Assembly (NCBI RefSeq): GCF_014649015.1
Contig: NZ_BMSF01000001.1
Span: forward strand, 1 to 64,000
DNA length: 64,000 bases
Source of the DNA: Streptomyces narbonensis
GTDB taxonomy: Bacteria > Actinomycetota > Actinomycetes > Streptomycetales > Streptomycetaceae
Direction of reading: 5' to 3'
The notes beneath the pieces are model-generated. The model was not told the origin of the DNA. It searched no databases and worked only from the letters and a program-made list of their open reading frames with translations. Shown here one piece after another: positions 34,763 to 43,887 of this stretch (the first letter of the stretch is position 1; each line of letters begins with the position of its first letter). Made by a program: the position numbers and the translations under genes.

Positions 34763-37700
34763 TCAGGCGCGCGTGGCGGGGGCGAGCGGCGGTATCGGCG
34801 TCGCCTCGACCGAACGGGCCGCCCGGTCCAGGGCGCTCGCGAGGAGGGCCAGGTCCGTCGGGCCGTTGCCCAGCTCGCGGACCGGGCGACGGGTGGGCGG
34901 GTCGCCCATCCGCTCCCACTCCAGCGGGACGACGACCGGACGGAGCGTGGCCGTCCGCGGGATGCGGCCGGTCACGCGGCCCGCCTGGAACGGGGTCACA
35001 CGGCCGTCCGGATGGCCGAGCCTGCCCCGCCCGGCGGCCGGCACGTCCGGGCCCGCCGCCACCGGGGGCGCGTCGAGCACGATCCGCAGCCGGGCCCCGT
35101 GGGCCAGCTCCGTGTCGGCCGTGCGGTCCGGGCGCGACGAGGTCGCGACGAGGTGGACGCCGAGCCGCTCGCCGTGCCGGGCGACGGCCTCCAGGGCCCG
35201 TACGACGGACCCGGCGGCCGGGCGGCCGGAGGCTCCGAGCGCGGGGGCGACCAGGGCGTCGAAGTCGTCGACGAGGACGACGAGCCGCGGCAGCGGCCCG
35301 GCTCCCGCCGCCCGCGCGGAGCCGGAATCCCCGACGGCGGGCCGCGGAATCCGCGCGCCCGCCTGCTCGGCCGCCCCGGGCTGCTCGCCGGCGGGGTGGG
35401 GTACACGTCCGCTCGGGTGGTCGGCGAGGTCGCCGTCGCCCGTGCGGAGGGTCCGGCTGCTCGGCCGGTCGTCCAGCGACCCGGCCTCGCGCCGGGGCAG
35501 CCGCCCGCTGGGCGTGTCGGCCAGGAACCCGTCTCCGGCCAGGGCCCGGGCCCGGGAACCGGCCCGGTCACCGACCTCACCGGCACCGGGGTACGGCACC
35601 CGCCCGCTCGGGCGGTCACCGAGGTCCCCGGAGCCCGCTCGGGACACGCGCCCGCTGGATCGGCCGTTCAGGTCGTCCGCGCCCGGGTACGGCACCCGCC
35701 CGCTCGGGCGGTCACCGAGGTCCCCGGAGCCCGCTCGGGACACGCGTCCGCTGGATCGTCCGTTCAGGTCGTCGGCGCCGGGGCGGAGCGGGTCGGTGTC
35801 GTCGCCGACGCGGAGGGTGCGTCCGCTGGGGCGGCCGCCGAGGTCGTCGGCGCCCGGGTACGGCACGCGCGCGCTGGAGCGGCCGTTCACGTCGTCCGCG
35901 CCCGAATACGTGATCCTGCCGCTCGGGCGGCCGCCGAGGTCGCCCTCGGGGGTGCGGGTGCCGTACGCGCTCGGCAGGGAGCCGATCGTGCCGTCGCCCG
36001 TGCGCAGGGTGCGGCCGCTCGGCCGTTCCGGCACCTCGCCCGGGTCGGACACGCGGACCGTCGCGCGGGCGCCCTGCGGCACCGATTCCGCCGCGCTCGG
36101 GGACCGTTGGCCGATGAGCCGGTCGGCGGCGGTGTGCGTGGCACGGGACCCGCGCCGGTCGGCGAAGTGGCCGTCGCCCAGGAGCTCCGCCCGGCGCTTC
36201 AGCTCGGCGCCGAGCGCCTGCGCGAACTCCCGCATCCGCACCGGGTCGGAGGCGACGAGGTGCTCGGTGACGTGCGGCAGCTCCGTACAGACCGCGAGGC
36301 CTTCGCCGCGGTCGCCGCCCGCCCCGTCCACGAGGAGGAGGCCCAGTCGGTCCGGGCGCCCGCCCGCGGCGAGCGAGGCGGCGATCGAGCGGAGCAGCTC
36401 CGTCCGGCCGCTGCCCGCGGGGCCCTCGATCAGCAGGTGCGGGCCCTCCTGGGTGAGGTCCACCGACAGCGGGCCGCGCGGACCCGCGCCGAGCACGGCC
36501 GTCCCGTCCCCGGCGGAGGCCCAGCGGGCCAGCAGCGAGGCGGGGGTCGCCCGGGCGAGGCCCAGCTCGTCGAGGAGGCGCGCCGACGGGGGCAGCGCGG
36601 CGGCCCGGCCGTGCGGCGCCGCCGCCGTCTCCGTACGCAGCGGGGCGAGGGCCCGGCCGAACCGGTCGGCCCAGGCGACGGAGACCGCGTCGACCACACC
36701 GACGGTGCCGTGGCCCGCGACCCTTCCGCCGGAGGTGCGGACCAGGCGCAGCGCCGTCGCCACGTCGCCGCTCAGGAGCGCGGCGGCCCCGCACTCGCGG
36801 AAGGCGAGGGAGGCGGTGCAGGCGGCCTCGTAGGTGGCGGCGACGGGTGACTCCGGGGTGGCGGAGGGCGCCTCGGCGAGGCACAGGAGGTGGATGCCCG
36901 CCGCCGCTCCGGCGCCCGCGAGTCGCGCGACCGTCTCCCGCAGCGCGGCGGAACCGGGGTCGCCGTCGACGATCACGACCGTCGCCGGCCCCGTGTGGCC
37001 CGCGGCCGCCTCGGCGACGGACGCGCGGTCGGCGCTGGGCCAGCCGGGCCCGAGGGGGCCGTCGTCGAGCCGTCGGGTCAGTTCGGTCGTCCGGGCGTGG
37101 GCCTGCTCGCGGTCGTACGCCAGGAGCAGGCGGCAGTCCTGGCCGTGGGCCGGGCGGACGTGCGGGAGCCAGCCGAGCCAGCCCCAGGCGCGGCGCCGCT
37201 CCTCCAGGGAGCGGTTCCGGTCGGCGCTGATCAGCACGATCTCCAGATCGGCGGGGGAGTGCAGGGCGGCGAGCTGGGCCACGACCGAGCGGGCCAGCCC
37301 GGCGAGCCGGTCGGCGGGGCCGGCGAGACCGAGCGAACCGGTCTCGCGCAGTCCGACGGTGACCGGCACCCCGGAGAGCTCGGCGCGCTCGGTCGTGCCG
37401 AGCCGGACCACCAGGGACTCGGCGTGGTCCTGGGCCCGCTCCCAGAGGCGGGGGCCCGGGCCGAGGGCGGTCAGCAGGACGGTGGCCGGGTCGGGCCAGG
37501 TGTCCGCGACAGGCCCTGGTCCGGGTCCGAGGCCGGAGCCCGCCACGGAGCCGGGCCCGGTGGCCGCGTCCCGTCCGCCGTGGCCCGTGCGGGCACCGCC
37601 CAGGGCGTCGGCGGGGGTGCCTGCGTGGGTGTCCGGGGAGGTCCTGGGGCCACCGTCAGGGGCCGGGAGCTCCTCGCGCCCGCCCGTGAGGCGACGGGCC

Positions 37701-38737
37701 CACGCGCCGAGCCCGCGCTTCCCGCCCGTGCGGCCGGGTGCCGGGGCGGGTGCGGCGCCCTGGGGGCGGGTCCGGCGGGTCCTGCTGTGGGCCTCGGCGT
37801 CGGCGTGGTCCGGGGCGGCGCCCTCGGACTCCTCCACGCGCGCGTGGCCGGAGGCGGAGGGGCGGTCGCCGTAGGGCTCGGGGGCGTACGGCTGCGCGTA
37901 CGGATCCACGTACCCGTCATCGGGCCGGGCGTCCTGGGACGTGCGGTCCGGGGCGGCGGAGAGGTCGTACGAGACACCGCGCGCGCCCCCGTGCGTGGCG
38001 TCGGCCGCGGTGCGTCCCGGGGGCCCGGAGGGCGCCGGCGTCCTGGTCGACGGTCCGGCCGTCCCGCGCGCCACGCGCAGGTGGCCCTCACCGTCGGGGG
38101 CCGTCGCCACCGCCTCCACACCGCCGGGCTCGTCGCCGGGGCCGGTCAGGCGGAGGGCGGACTCGCCGAGGCGCAGCAGGGAGCCGGGGCGGAGCCGGAC
38201 CGGGCGGTCGCCGACCGGCACGCCGTCGAGCGTCGTCCCGTTCGTCGAGCCCTGGTCGGAGACCGTCACGCGGCCGTCGTCGCCGACGGTCACGGTGCAG
38301 TGCGCGCGCGAGACGTCCGGGTCGTCGAGCGGCACGTCGGCGTCGACGGAGCGGCCGATTCTGATCGGCCCGCCGTGCAGCAGGTGCACCCCGCCCGCGT
38401 CCGGTCCCGCGACCACGTGGAGCCGGACGGACGCGGTCTCGCCGACCCGCTCGTCGGGGCCGGGGACCTGGAGCGAGAGGACGGCGCCGTCGACGAGCGG
38501 GGGCTCGCCGAGCACACTGCGCCGACCGTCGAGCCGGTCCCCGCCCGCGTAGAGCACGGTCGTGCCCGAGGCGGAGGTGTCGGGGCCCGTGACGGCGGCG
38601 GCAAGACCGGAGGCGACGGCGGCGAGCGCCGTCCCGGCGGGGGCCGTGACGAGCACGTCGCAGGCGCGCGCGGCGCCGTGGCCGCCGTGGCTGCCATGGC
38701 CCGTGTGCGGCGCGAGGACGGTCAGCCGGATCTGCAT
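34763..38737 (-). CDS. FHA domain and FtsK/SpoIIIE-type ATPase protein with internal repeat array
   Basis: 1324 residues from ATG 38737. The order is a ubiquitin-like or Yop-like N-terminal ~90 residues and an FHA domain (~125-185, IGRSVDADVPLDDPDVSRAH and QGSTNG). A disordered linker follows, then an FtsK/SpoIIIE-like region with two partial ATPase modules. The Walker A is EGPAGSGRT (~765), with Arg replacing the usual Lys. The Walker B is LVVLVDDFDAL (~1150). Between them, residues ~893-1120 are 12-14 copies of a 16-residue RPSGR/RSSGR repeat. The architecture resembles type VII secretion EccC or SpoIIIE-like motors. The FHA domain could read phosphothreonine made by the divergent PkaA/PkaB (inference). 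Confidence 0.87.
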   Translation of the reverse strand: MQIRLTVLAPHTGHGSHGGHGAARACDVLVTAPAGTALAAVASGLAAAVTGPDTSASGTTVLYAGGDRLDGRRSVLGEPPLVDGAVLSLQVPGPDERVGETASVRLHVVAGPDAGGVHLLHGGPIRIGRSVDADVPLDDPDVSRAHCTVTVGDDGRVTVSDQGSTNGTTLDGVPVGDRPVRLRPGSLLRLGESALRLTGPGDEPGGVEAVATAPDGEGHLRVARGTAGPSTRTPAPSGPPGRTAADATHGGARGVSYDLSAAPDRTSQDARPDDGYVDPYAQPYAPEPYGDRPSASGHARVEESEGAAPDHADAEAHSRTRRTRPQGAAPAPAPGRTGGKRGLGAWARRLTGGREELPAPDGGPRTSPDTHAGTPADALGGARTGHGGRDAATGPGSVAGSGLGPGPGPVADTWPDPATVLLTALGPGPRLWERAQDHAESLVVRLGTTERAELSGVPVTVGLRETGSLGLAGPADRLAGLARSVVAQLAALHSPADLEIVLISADRNRSLEERRRAWGWLGWLPHVRPAHGQDCRLLLAYDREQAHARTTELTRRLDDGPLGPGWPSADRASVAEAAAGHTGPATVVIVDGDPGSAALRETVARLAGAGAAAGIHLLCLAEAPSATPESPVAATYEAACTASLAFRECGAAALLSGDVATALRLVRTSGGRVAGHGTVGVVDAVSVAWADRFGRALAPLRTETAAAPHGRAAALPPSARLLDELGLARATPASLLARWASAGDGTAVLGAGPRGPLSVDLTQEGPHLLIEGPAGSGRTELLRSIAASLAAGGRPDRLGLLLVDGAGGDRGEGLAVCTELPHVTEHLVASDPVRMREFAQALGAELKRRAELLGDGHFADRRGSRATHTAADRLIGQRSPSAAESVPQGARATVRVSDPGEVPERPSGRTLRTGDGTIGSLPSAYGTRTPEGDLGGRPSGRITYSGADDVNGRSSARVPYPGADDLGGRPSGRTLRVGDDTDPLRPGADDLNGRSSGRVSRAGSGDLGDRPSGRVPYPGADDLNGRSSGRVSRAGSGDLGDRPSGRVPYPGAGEVGDRAGSRARALAGDGFLADTPSGRLPRREAGSLDDRPSSRTLRTGDGDLADHPSGRVPHPAGEQPGAAEQAGARIPRPAVGDSGSARAAGAGPLPRLVVLVDDFDALVAPALGASGRPAAGSVVRALEAVARHGERLGVHLVATSSRPDRTADTELAHGARLRIVLDAPPVAAGPDVPAAGRGRLGHPDGRVTPFQAGRVTGRIPRTATLRPVVVPLEWERMGDPPTRRPVRELGNGPTDLALLASALDRAARSVEATPIPPLAPATRA
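35340..36060. repeat. In-frame 48/96-bp coding repeats in the FHA-FtsK gene
   Basis: The repeat array inside the FHA-FtsK gene has a 16-residue (48-bp) unit, with a higher-order 96-bp (32-residue) period. Two 96-bp copies starting at 35591 and 35687 differ by only a few bases, indicating recent duplication. The protein consensus is roughly D-D/L-x-G-R-x-S-G-R-V followed by a Pro/Gly stretch. Confidence 0.85.
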
Positions 38738-39187
38738 CGCCGTCAGCGGTCCCTTCTGCGCGTGATGCCCGGCAGGGGGACCGCCCTGTGTGACTCCCCC
38801 CACCCGGCACGGACGCGTCGTCCGGTACAGGTCGGCACGGCGCGGGGGGCTCCCGACCCCACCGATGCGACGTGCTGTAGGCATCCTCGCACCTGCCACC
38901 GACAACCCGCCCCCGGGTCGGCCACAAGTGATCTTGAATGGTCGGCTGTGGTCCAAAAAGTGCCTGGTTGGGCATGCCTCAGGAGCATGCCGGGCAACCG
39001 TCGCGCCTCGCGGAGCGTCTTCTTCCGGACAAACTCCGGACGATCTCCGCCTGTGGACGACCGGCCTGTGACCCGTTCGGCGGCACTAAAGTGGGTCCGA
39101 CACCCGGACGGGTCACAACAGAGAACAGGGACCCCGGGGACCATCACGAGACCACCCCAGGACCACGATCAGCAGGGAGCGCGTGAC
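38738..39187. other. Divergent region FHA-FtsK / pkaA
   Basis: 450 nt without a credible gene. It has GGTTG-GGCATGC-ctcagga-GCATGCC-ggg-CAACC (38966-38998), a large interrupted inverted repeat in the middle of the gap. TAAAGT (39087-39092) is the best -10 for pkaA, implying about 90 nt of leader. Part of the region around 38890-38960 is less G+C-rich and may hold the promoter for the FHA-FtsK gene. Confidence 0.5.
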
Positions 39188-40909
39188 GTGCGGCCTATCG
39201 GCAGCAAGTACCTGCTCGAGGAGCCGCTCGGACGCGGCGCCACGGGCACCGTCTGGCGAGCCCGCCAGCGGGAGACGGCGGGCGCCGAGGCGGCCGTGCC
39301 CGGCCAGCCCGGCGAGACCGTCGCGATCAAGGTCCTGAAGGAGGAGCTGGCCAACGACGCGGACATCGTGATGCGCTTCCTGCGCGAGCGGTCCGTGCTC
39401 CTCCGGCTCACCCATCCGAACATCGTGCGCACCCGCGACCTGGTCGTCGAGGGCGATGTGCTCGCGCTCGTCATGGATCTCGTCGAGGGCCCCGACCTGC
39501 ACCGGTACATCAGGGAGAGCGGACCGCTCACCCCGGTCGCCGCGTCCCTCCTGACGGCCCAGATCGCCGACGCGCTCGCCGCCAGCCACGCCGACGGCGT
39601 CGTCCACCGCGACCTCAAGCCGGCCAACGTCCTGCTCGCCGAGCAGGGCGGCCAGATGCACCCGATGCTCACCGACTTCGGCATCGCGCGGCTCGCGGAC
39701 TCCCCGGGCCTGACCCGGACGCACGAGTTCGTCGGCACGCCCGCGTACGTGGCGCCCGAGTCCGCCGAGGGGCGCCCGCAGACCTCCGCCGTCGACATCT
39801 ACGGCGCGGGCATCCTGCTGTACGAGCTGGTCACCGGCCGGCCCCCGTTCGCGGGCGGCACCGCCCTAGAGGTCCTCCACCGGCACCTCAGCGAAGAGCC
39901 GCGCCGCCCCTCGACCGTGCCCGGCCCGCTGTGGACGGTCATAGAGCGCTGCCTCAGCAAGGACCCGGAGCGGCGGCCGAGCGCGGTGAACCTCGCGCGC
40001 GGTCTGCGCGCGGTCGCCGCCGGCATCGGCGTGCACTCCACGCCCGCCCAGATCGAGGCGGCGGACGGGGTCGGGGCGCTCCTCGCCCCCGACCCGACGC
40101 CCGCGCCGGTCCCCGAGACCCCGGGGGTCGACCCGGCCGGGGCCACCCAGGTGCTGCCCAGCACCGGCGCCGGGGCCCCGTCGCACTACGACCCGGCCGC
40201 CGCGACCAGCGTGATGCCGACCAGCGGCCCCGCGGGCGTCGCCGACCCGACGGCCGTCATGCCGCCCGTGCCGTCCCAGCCGCCGCAGTCCGAGGACCCG
40301 CACCCCTGGCAGAGCCAGCTGCGCGCGGCCCGCGACCGCAACGAGCAGACGCAGGTGCAGTACCTCGACCCGAGCGAGGACCCGCTGCGCCGCCGCCCGC
40401 AGCGCCCGCAGCAGCAACCGGGCCAGCAGGGCCAGTACGGCCAGCAGGGCCCGGGCCAGGGCCAGTACGGCCAGCAGGGGCAGCCCGGTCAGTACGGCCA
40501 GCAGCGGCCCCCGCAGCACCAACCGCAGCGTCCCGCGCCGCAGCAGTACCAGCAGCAGCACCAGCCACAGCAGTACGCGCCCCCGCCGCCGCCCCAGCAG
40601 CAGTACACGCCGCCGCAGCCGCCGCCCCAGGCGCCCGCGCCGCGCGAGCCGCGTCCGCCGCGCCAGCGGAGCGCGAACCCGATGAGGATCCCCGGCCTCG
40701 GCTGCCTCAAGGGCTGCCTGTTCACGATCGTCCTGTTCGTGGTCGCGGGCTGGCTCATCTGGGAGCTGACCCCGCTCCAGGGCTGGATCGCCGAGGGCAA
40801 GGGCTACTGGGAGGCCATCGGCGACGGCATCTCGAAGGTCACCGACTGGATCTCCACGATCGGCGAGGCCACCGGCTCCGGGGGTACTACCGGCGGTACG
40901 GGGCAGTAA
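39188..40909 (+). CDS. pkaA: Serine/threonine protein kinase PkaA
   Basis: 573 residues from GTG 39188 (GGGAG 7 nt upstream). The Hanks kinase domain covers ~8-275: Gly loop LGRGATGTVW, Lys48 (VAIKVL), catalytic HRDLKPAN (D142), DFG at 163-165 and APE in YVAPESAEG. A ~230-residue linker is extremely Gln/Pro/Gly/Tyr-rich (repeated GQYGQQ). One transmembrane helix follows (~505-528, CLFTIVLFVVAGWLIWEL), and a short outer segment of ~45 residues; there are no PASTA domains. It matches Streptomyces PkaA by order and the pkaB-prfB neighbours. Confidence 0.95.
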   Translation: MRPIGSKYLLEEPLGRGATGTVWRARQRETAGAEAAVPGQPGETVAIKVLKEELANDADIVMRFLRERSVLLRLTHPNIVRTRDLVVEGDVLALVMDLVEGPDLHRYIRESGPLTPVAASLLTAQIADALAASHADGVVHRDLKPANVLLAEQGGQMHPMLTDFGIARLADSPGLTRTHEFVGTPAYVAPESAEGRPQTSAVDIYGAGILLYELVTGRPPFAGGTALEVLHRHLSEEPRRPSTVPGPLWTVIERCLSKDPERRPSAVNLARGLRAVAAGIGVHSTPAQIEAADGVGALLAPDPTPAPVPETPGVDPAGATQVLPSTGAGAPSHYDPAAATSVMPTSGPAGVADPTAVMPPVPSQPPQSEDPHPWQSQLRAARDRNEQTQVQYLDPSEDPLRRRPQRPQQQPGQQGQYGQQGPGQGQYGQQGQPGQYGQQRPPQHQPQRPAPQQYQQQHQPQQYAPPPPPQQQYTPPQPPPQAPAPREPRPPRQRSANPMRIPGLGCLKGCLFTIVLFVVAGWLIWELTPLQGWIAEGKGYWEAIGDGISKVTDWISTIGEATGSGGTTGGTGQ

Positions 40910-40925
40910 TACTGCCGATTTATCG

Positions 40926-40955
40926 ACTTCCGAAGGGTGATTTCCCTTCGGAAGT
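40926..40955 (+). terminator. Hairpin between pkaA and pkaB
   Basis: ACTTCCGAAGGG, tgattt, CCCTTCGGAAGT: a perfect 12-bp stem starting 16 nt after the pkaA stop. There is no U-run; it may terminate part of the pkaA transcripts or protect their 3' end. Confidence 0.7.
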
Positions 40956-40962
40956 GACGACC

Positions 40963-41004
40963 AGCGGCTGCGGACGCGTAGCTTTGACGCGAACCGCAGC
41001 CGCT
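40963..41004 (+). promoter_or_regulatory. Stem-loop immediately upstream of pkaB ribosome site
   Basis: AGCGGCTGCGG (40963-40973) pairs with CCGCAGCCGCT (40994-41004), and CGCGT/ACGCG (40975-40979/40987-40991) extends the stem. It ends directly before the GAGGGAG ribosome site of pkaB, so it could modulate translation or form part of an attenuator with the preceding hairpin. Confidence 0.55.
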
Positions 41005-41016
41005 GAGGGAGCAGTC

Positions 41017-42273
41017 TTGGCACGGAACATCGGCAGCCGCTACACCACCCACCAGATCCTCGGGCGGGGCAGCGCCGGAACGGTGTGGCTCGGCGAGGGC
41101 CCCGAAGGGCCCGTCGCCGTCAAACTGCTGCGCGAGGACCTGGCCTCCGACCAGGAGCTCGTCGGCCGCTTCGTCCAGGAGCGCACCGCCCTGCTCGGGC
41201 TCGACCACCCCCGGGTGGTCAAGGTCCGCGACCTCGTCGTCGACGGCAACGACCTCGCCCTGGTCATGGACCTCGTGCGCGGCACCGACCTGCGCACCCG
41301 CCTGGACCGGGAACGGCGGCTCGCCCCCGAGGCCGCCGTCGCGATCACCGCCGACGTCGCCGACGCCCTGGCCGCCGCGCACGCCGCCGGGGTCGTCCAC
41401 CGCGACGTCAAGCCCGAGAACATCCTGCTCGACATGGAGGGCCCGCTCGGCCCGGCCGGCGCCCACCCCGCCCTCCTCACCGACTTCGGCGTCGCCAAGC
41501 TGATCGACACCCCCGGCCGCACCAAGGCCACCCGCATCATCGGCACCCCCGACTACCTCGCCCCCGAGATCGTCGAGGGCCTCCCGCCGCGCGCCGCCGT
41601 CGACATCTACGCCCTCGCCACCGTCCTGTACGAGCTGCTCGCCGGCTTCACGCCCTTCGGCGGCGGCCACCCCGGCGCGGTCCTGCGCCGGCACGTCACC
41701 GAGACCGTCGTCCCGCTCCCCGGCATCCCCGAGGAGCTGTGGCAGCTGATCGTGCAGTGCCTGGCGAAGGCCCCCGCCTCCCGGCTGCGCGCCTCCGAGC
41801 TCGCCGCCCGCCTCAAGGACGTCCTGCCGCTCCTCAAGGGCATCCCGCCGCTGGACGTGGACGAGCCCGACTCGGACCCGGCCGCGGCGGCCGCGCAGGC
41901 GTCGGAGCAGTACGAGGAGGACGCGTACGCCACCGGTCCGGGCTCCGGTGAGCCCGGACCGCGCCGCGCCGCCGTCCCGCTCGTGCCCGGCGCCTCCGCC
42001 GACTCCAACCGCGACACCCACACCTCCATGCGGGTCCCGGCCCCCGACGAGCTCTCCGGCGGCCCCCTCGGCACCGCCCGGGCTCCCCGCTCGGCGGGCG
42101 CCCCGCGCCCCGGCTCGGCCCGTCACAAGGCAGGCGTGGTCCGCAAGCGCAGGATCACCCTCGCCGTCGCGGCGGTCGTGGTCGCCGGAGCGCTCGGCGC
42201 CGCCGGCTACCTGGTGGCCTCCGGGGACGAGGACGCGCCGCCGCAGGACTCGAAGCAGTCGTCCCAGCCTTAG
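41017..42273 (+). CDS. pkaB: Serine/threonine protein kinase PkaB
   Basis: 418 residues from TTG 41017, the only start giving the conserved ARNIGSRYTTHQILGRG beginning, with GAGGGAG about 7 nt upstream. The kinase domain has LGRGSAGTVW, Lys36 (VAVKLL), HRDVKPEN (D130), DFG at 156-158 and APE in YLAPEIVEG. A linker rich in Ala/Pro/Ser leads to one transmembrane helix near 379-398 (ITLAVAAVVVAGALGAAGYLV) and a ~20-residue outer tail. It is a paralogue of PkaA; expression is probably limited by the TTG start and the stem-loop in front. Confidence 0.95.
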   Translation: MARNIGSRYTTHQILGRGSAGTVWLGEGPEGPVAVKLLREDLASDQELVGRFVQERTALLGLDHPRVVKVRDLVVDGNDLALVMDLVRGTDLRTRLDRERRLAPEAAVAITADVADALAAAHAAGVVHRDVKPENILLDMEGPLGPAGAHPALLTDFGVAKLIDTPGRTKATRIIGTPDYLAPEIVEGLPPRAAVDIYALATVLYELLAGFTPFGGGHPGAVLRRHVTETVVPLPGIPEELWQLIVQCLAKAPASRLRASELAARLKDVLPLLKGIPPLDVDEPDSDPAAAAAQASEQYEEDAYATGPGSGEPGPRRAAVPLVPGASADSNRDTHTSMRVPAPDELSGGPLGTARAPRSAGAPRPGSARHKAGVVRKRRITLAVAAVVVAGALGAAGYLVASGDEDAPPQDSKQSSQP

Positions 42274-42387
42274 GGCCTGCCGGCCGTGGCGGTCCGCCGC
42301 CCGTCACGGCAGCCCTCCCGGAGGCCGGGAGATCGGCCGTGACGGGCAAAGGTTCGGCTCCAGGCCCGGAGCCGTTACGCTGGACGC

Positions 42388-43491
<1,104 letters not shown>

Positions 43492-43518
43492 CCCTCCCGG
43501 CTGACCCGTTCAGCCGTA

Positions 43519-43561
43519 CGAGTCCGGGCCCCGCATCCACTCGGTGCGGGGCCCGGACTCG
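43519..43561 (+). terminator. prfB terminator
   Basis: CGAGTCCGGGCCCCGCA, a 9-nt loop and its exact complement form a perfect 17-bp stem beginning 27 nt after the prfB stop. Confidence 0.92.
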
Positions 43562-43887
43562 TTCGTATCGTTGCGGGATTCGCTGACGCAAGCGGAAGCG
43601 AGGCCGTCGGGGCGCTTTGTCGACAAGGGAACTGGTCCCGCAGGGCCCGGAGTTACGGGTTTACGTCACAGTTGCATCGTTCGATGCAGGGCACTTATGG
43701 ATCTTTCGGGCATCGCACGCGCAACGACCTTGACGCTTCATCGGAAACTCGGAAGGGTGGCGTACTGGCATGCGTATTTCTGGGGCGCGTGCGAACGGGG
43801 GCCGGCCCAGTCGTGACGCCGCCCCTGCTGCGCGGGGCCCCGAGCGCTGCCCCATGACGAGTTTGAGCTACTGGGGGTAGCAACCAG
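43562..43887 (+). other. Upstream region of LAETG surface-protein gene
   Basis: 326 nt after the prfB terminator with no gene. It carries the TTGACG promoter described separately and about 120 nt of leader. GGAAAC (43743) followed by CGTACT resembles an envelope-stress ECF promoter only weakly. Confidence 0.45.
43730..43758 (+). promoter_or_regulatory. Putative promoter of LAETG surface-protein gene
   Basis: TTGACG (43730-43735), a 17-bp spacer and AAGGGT (43753-43758) give a good -35 with a weaker -10. Predicted start near 43765. Confidence 0.45.
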
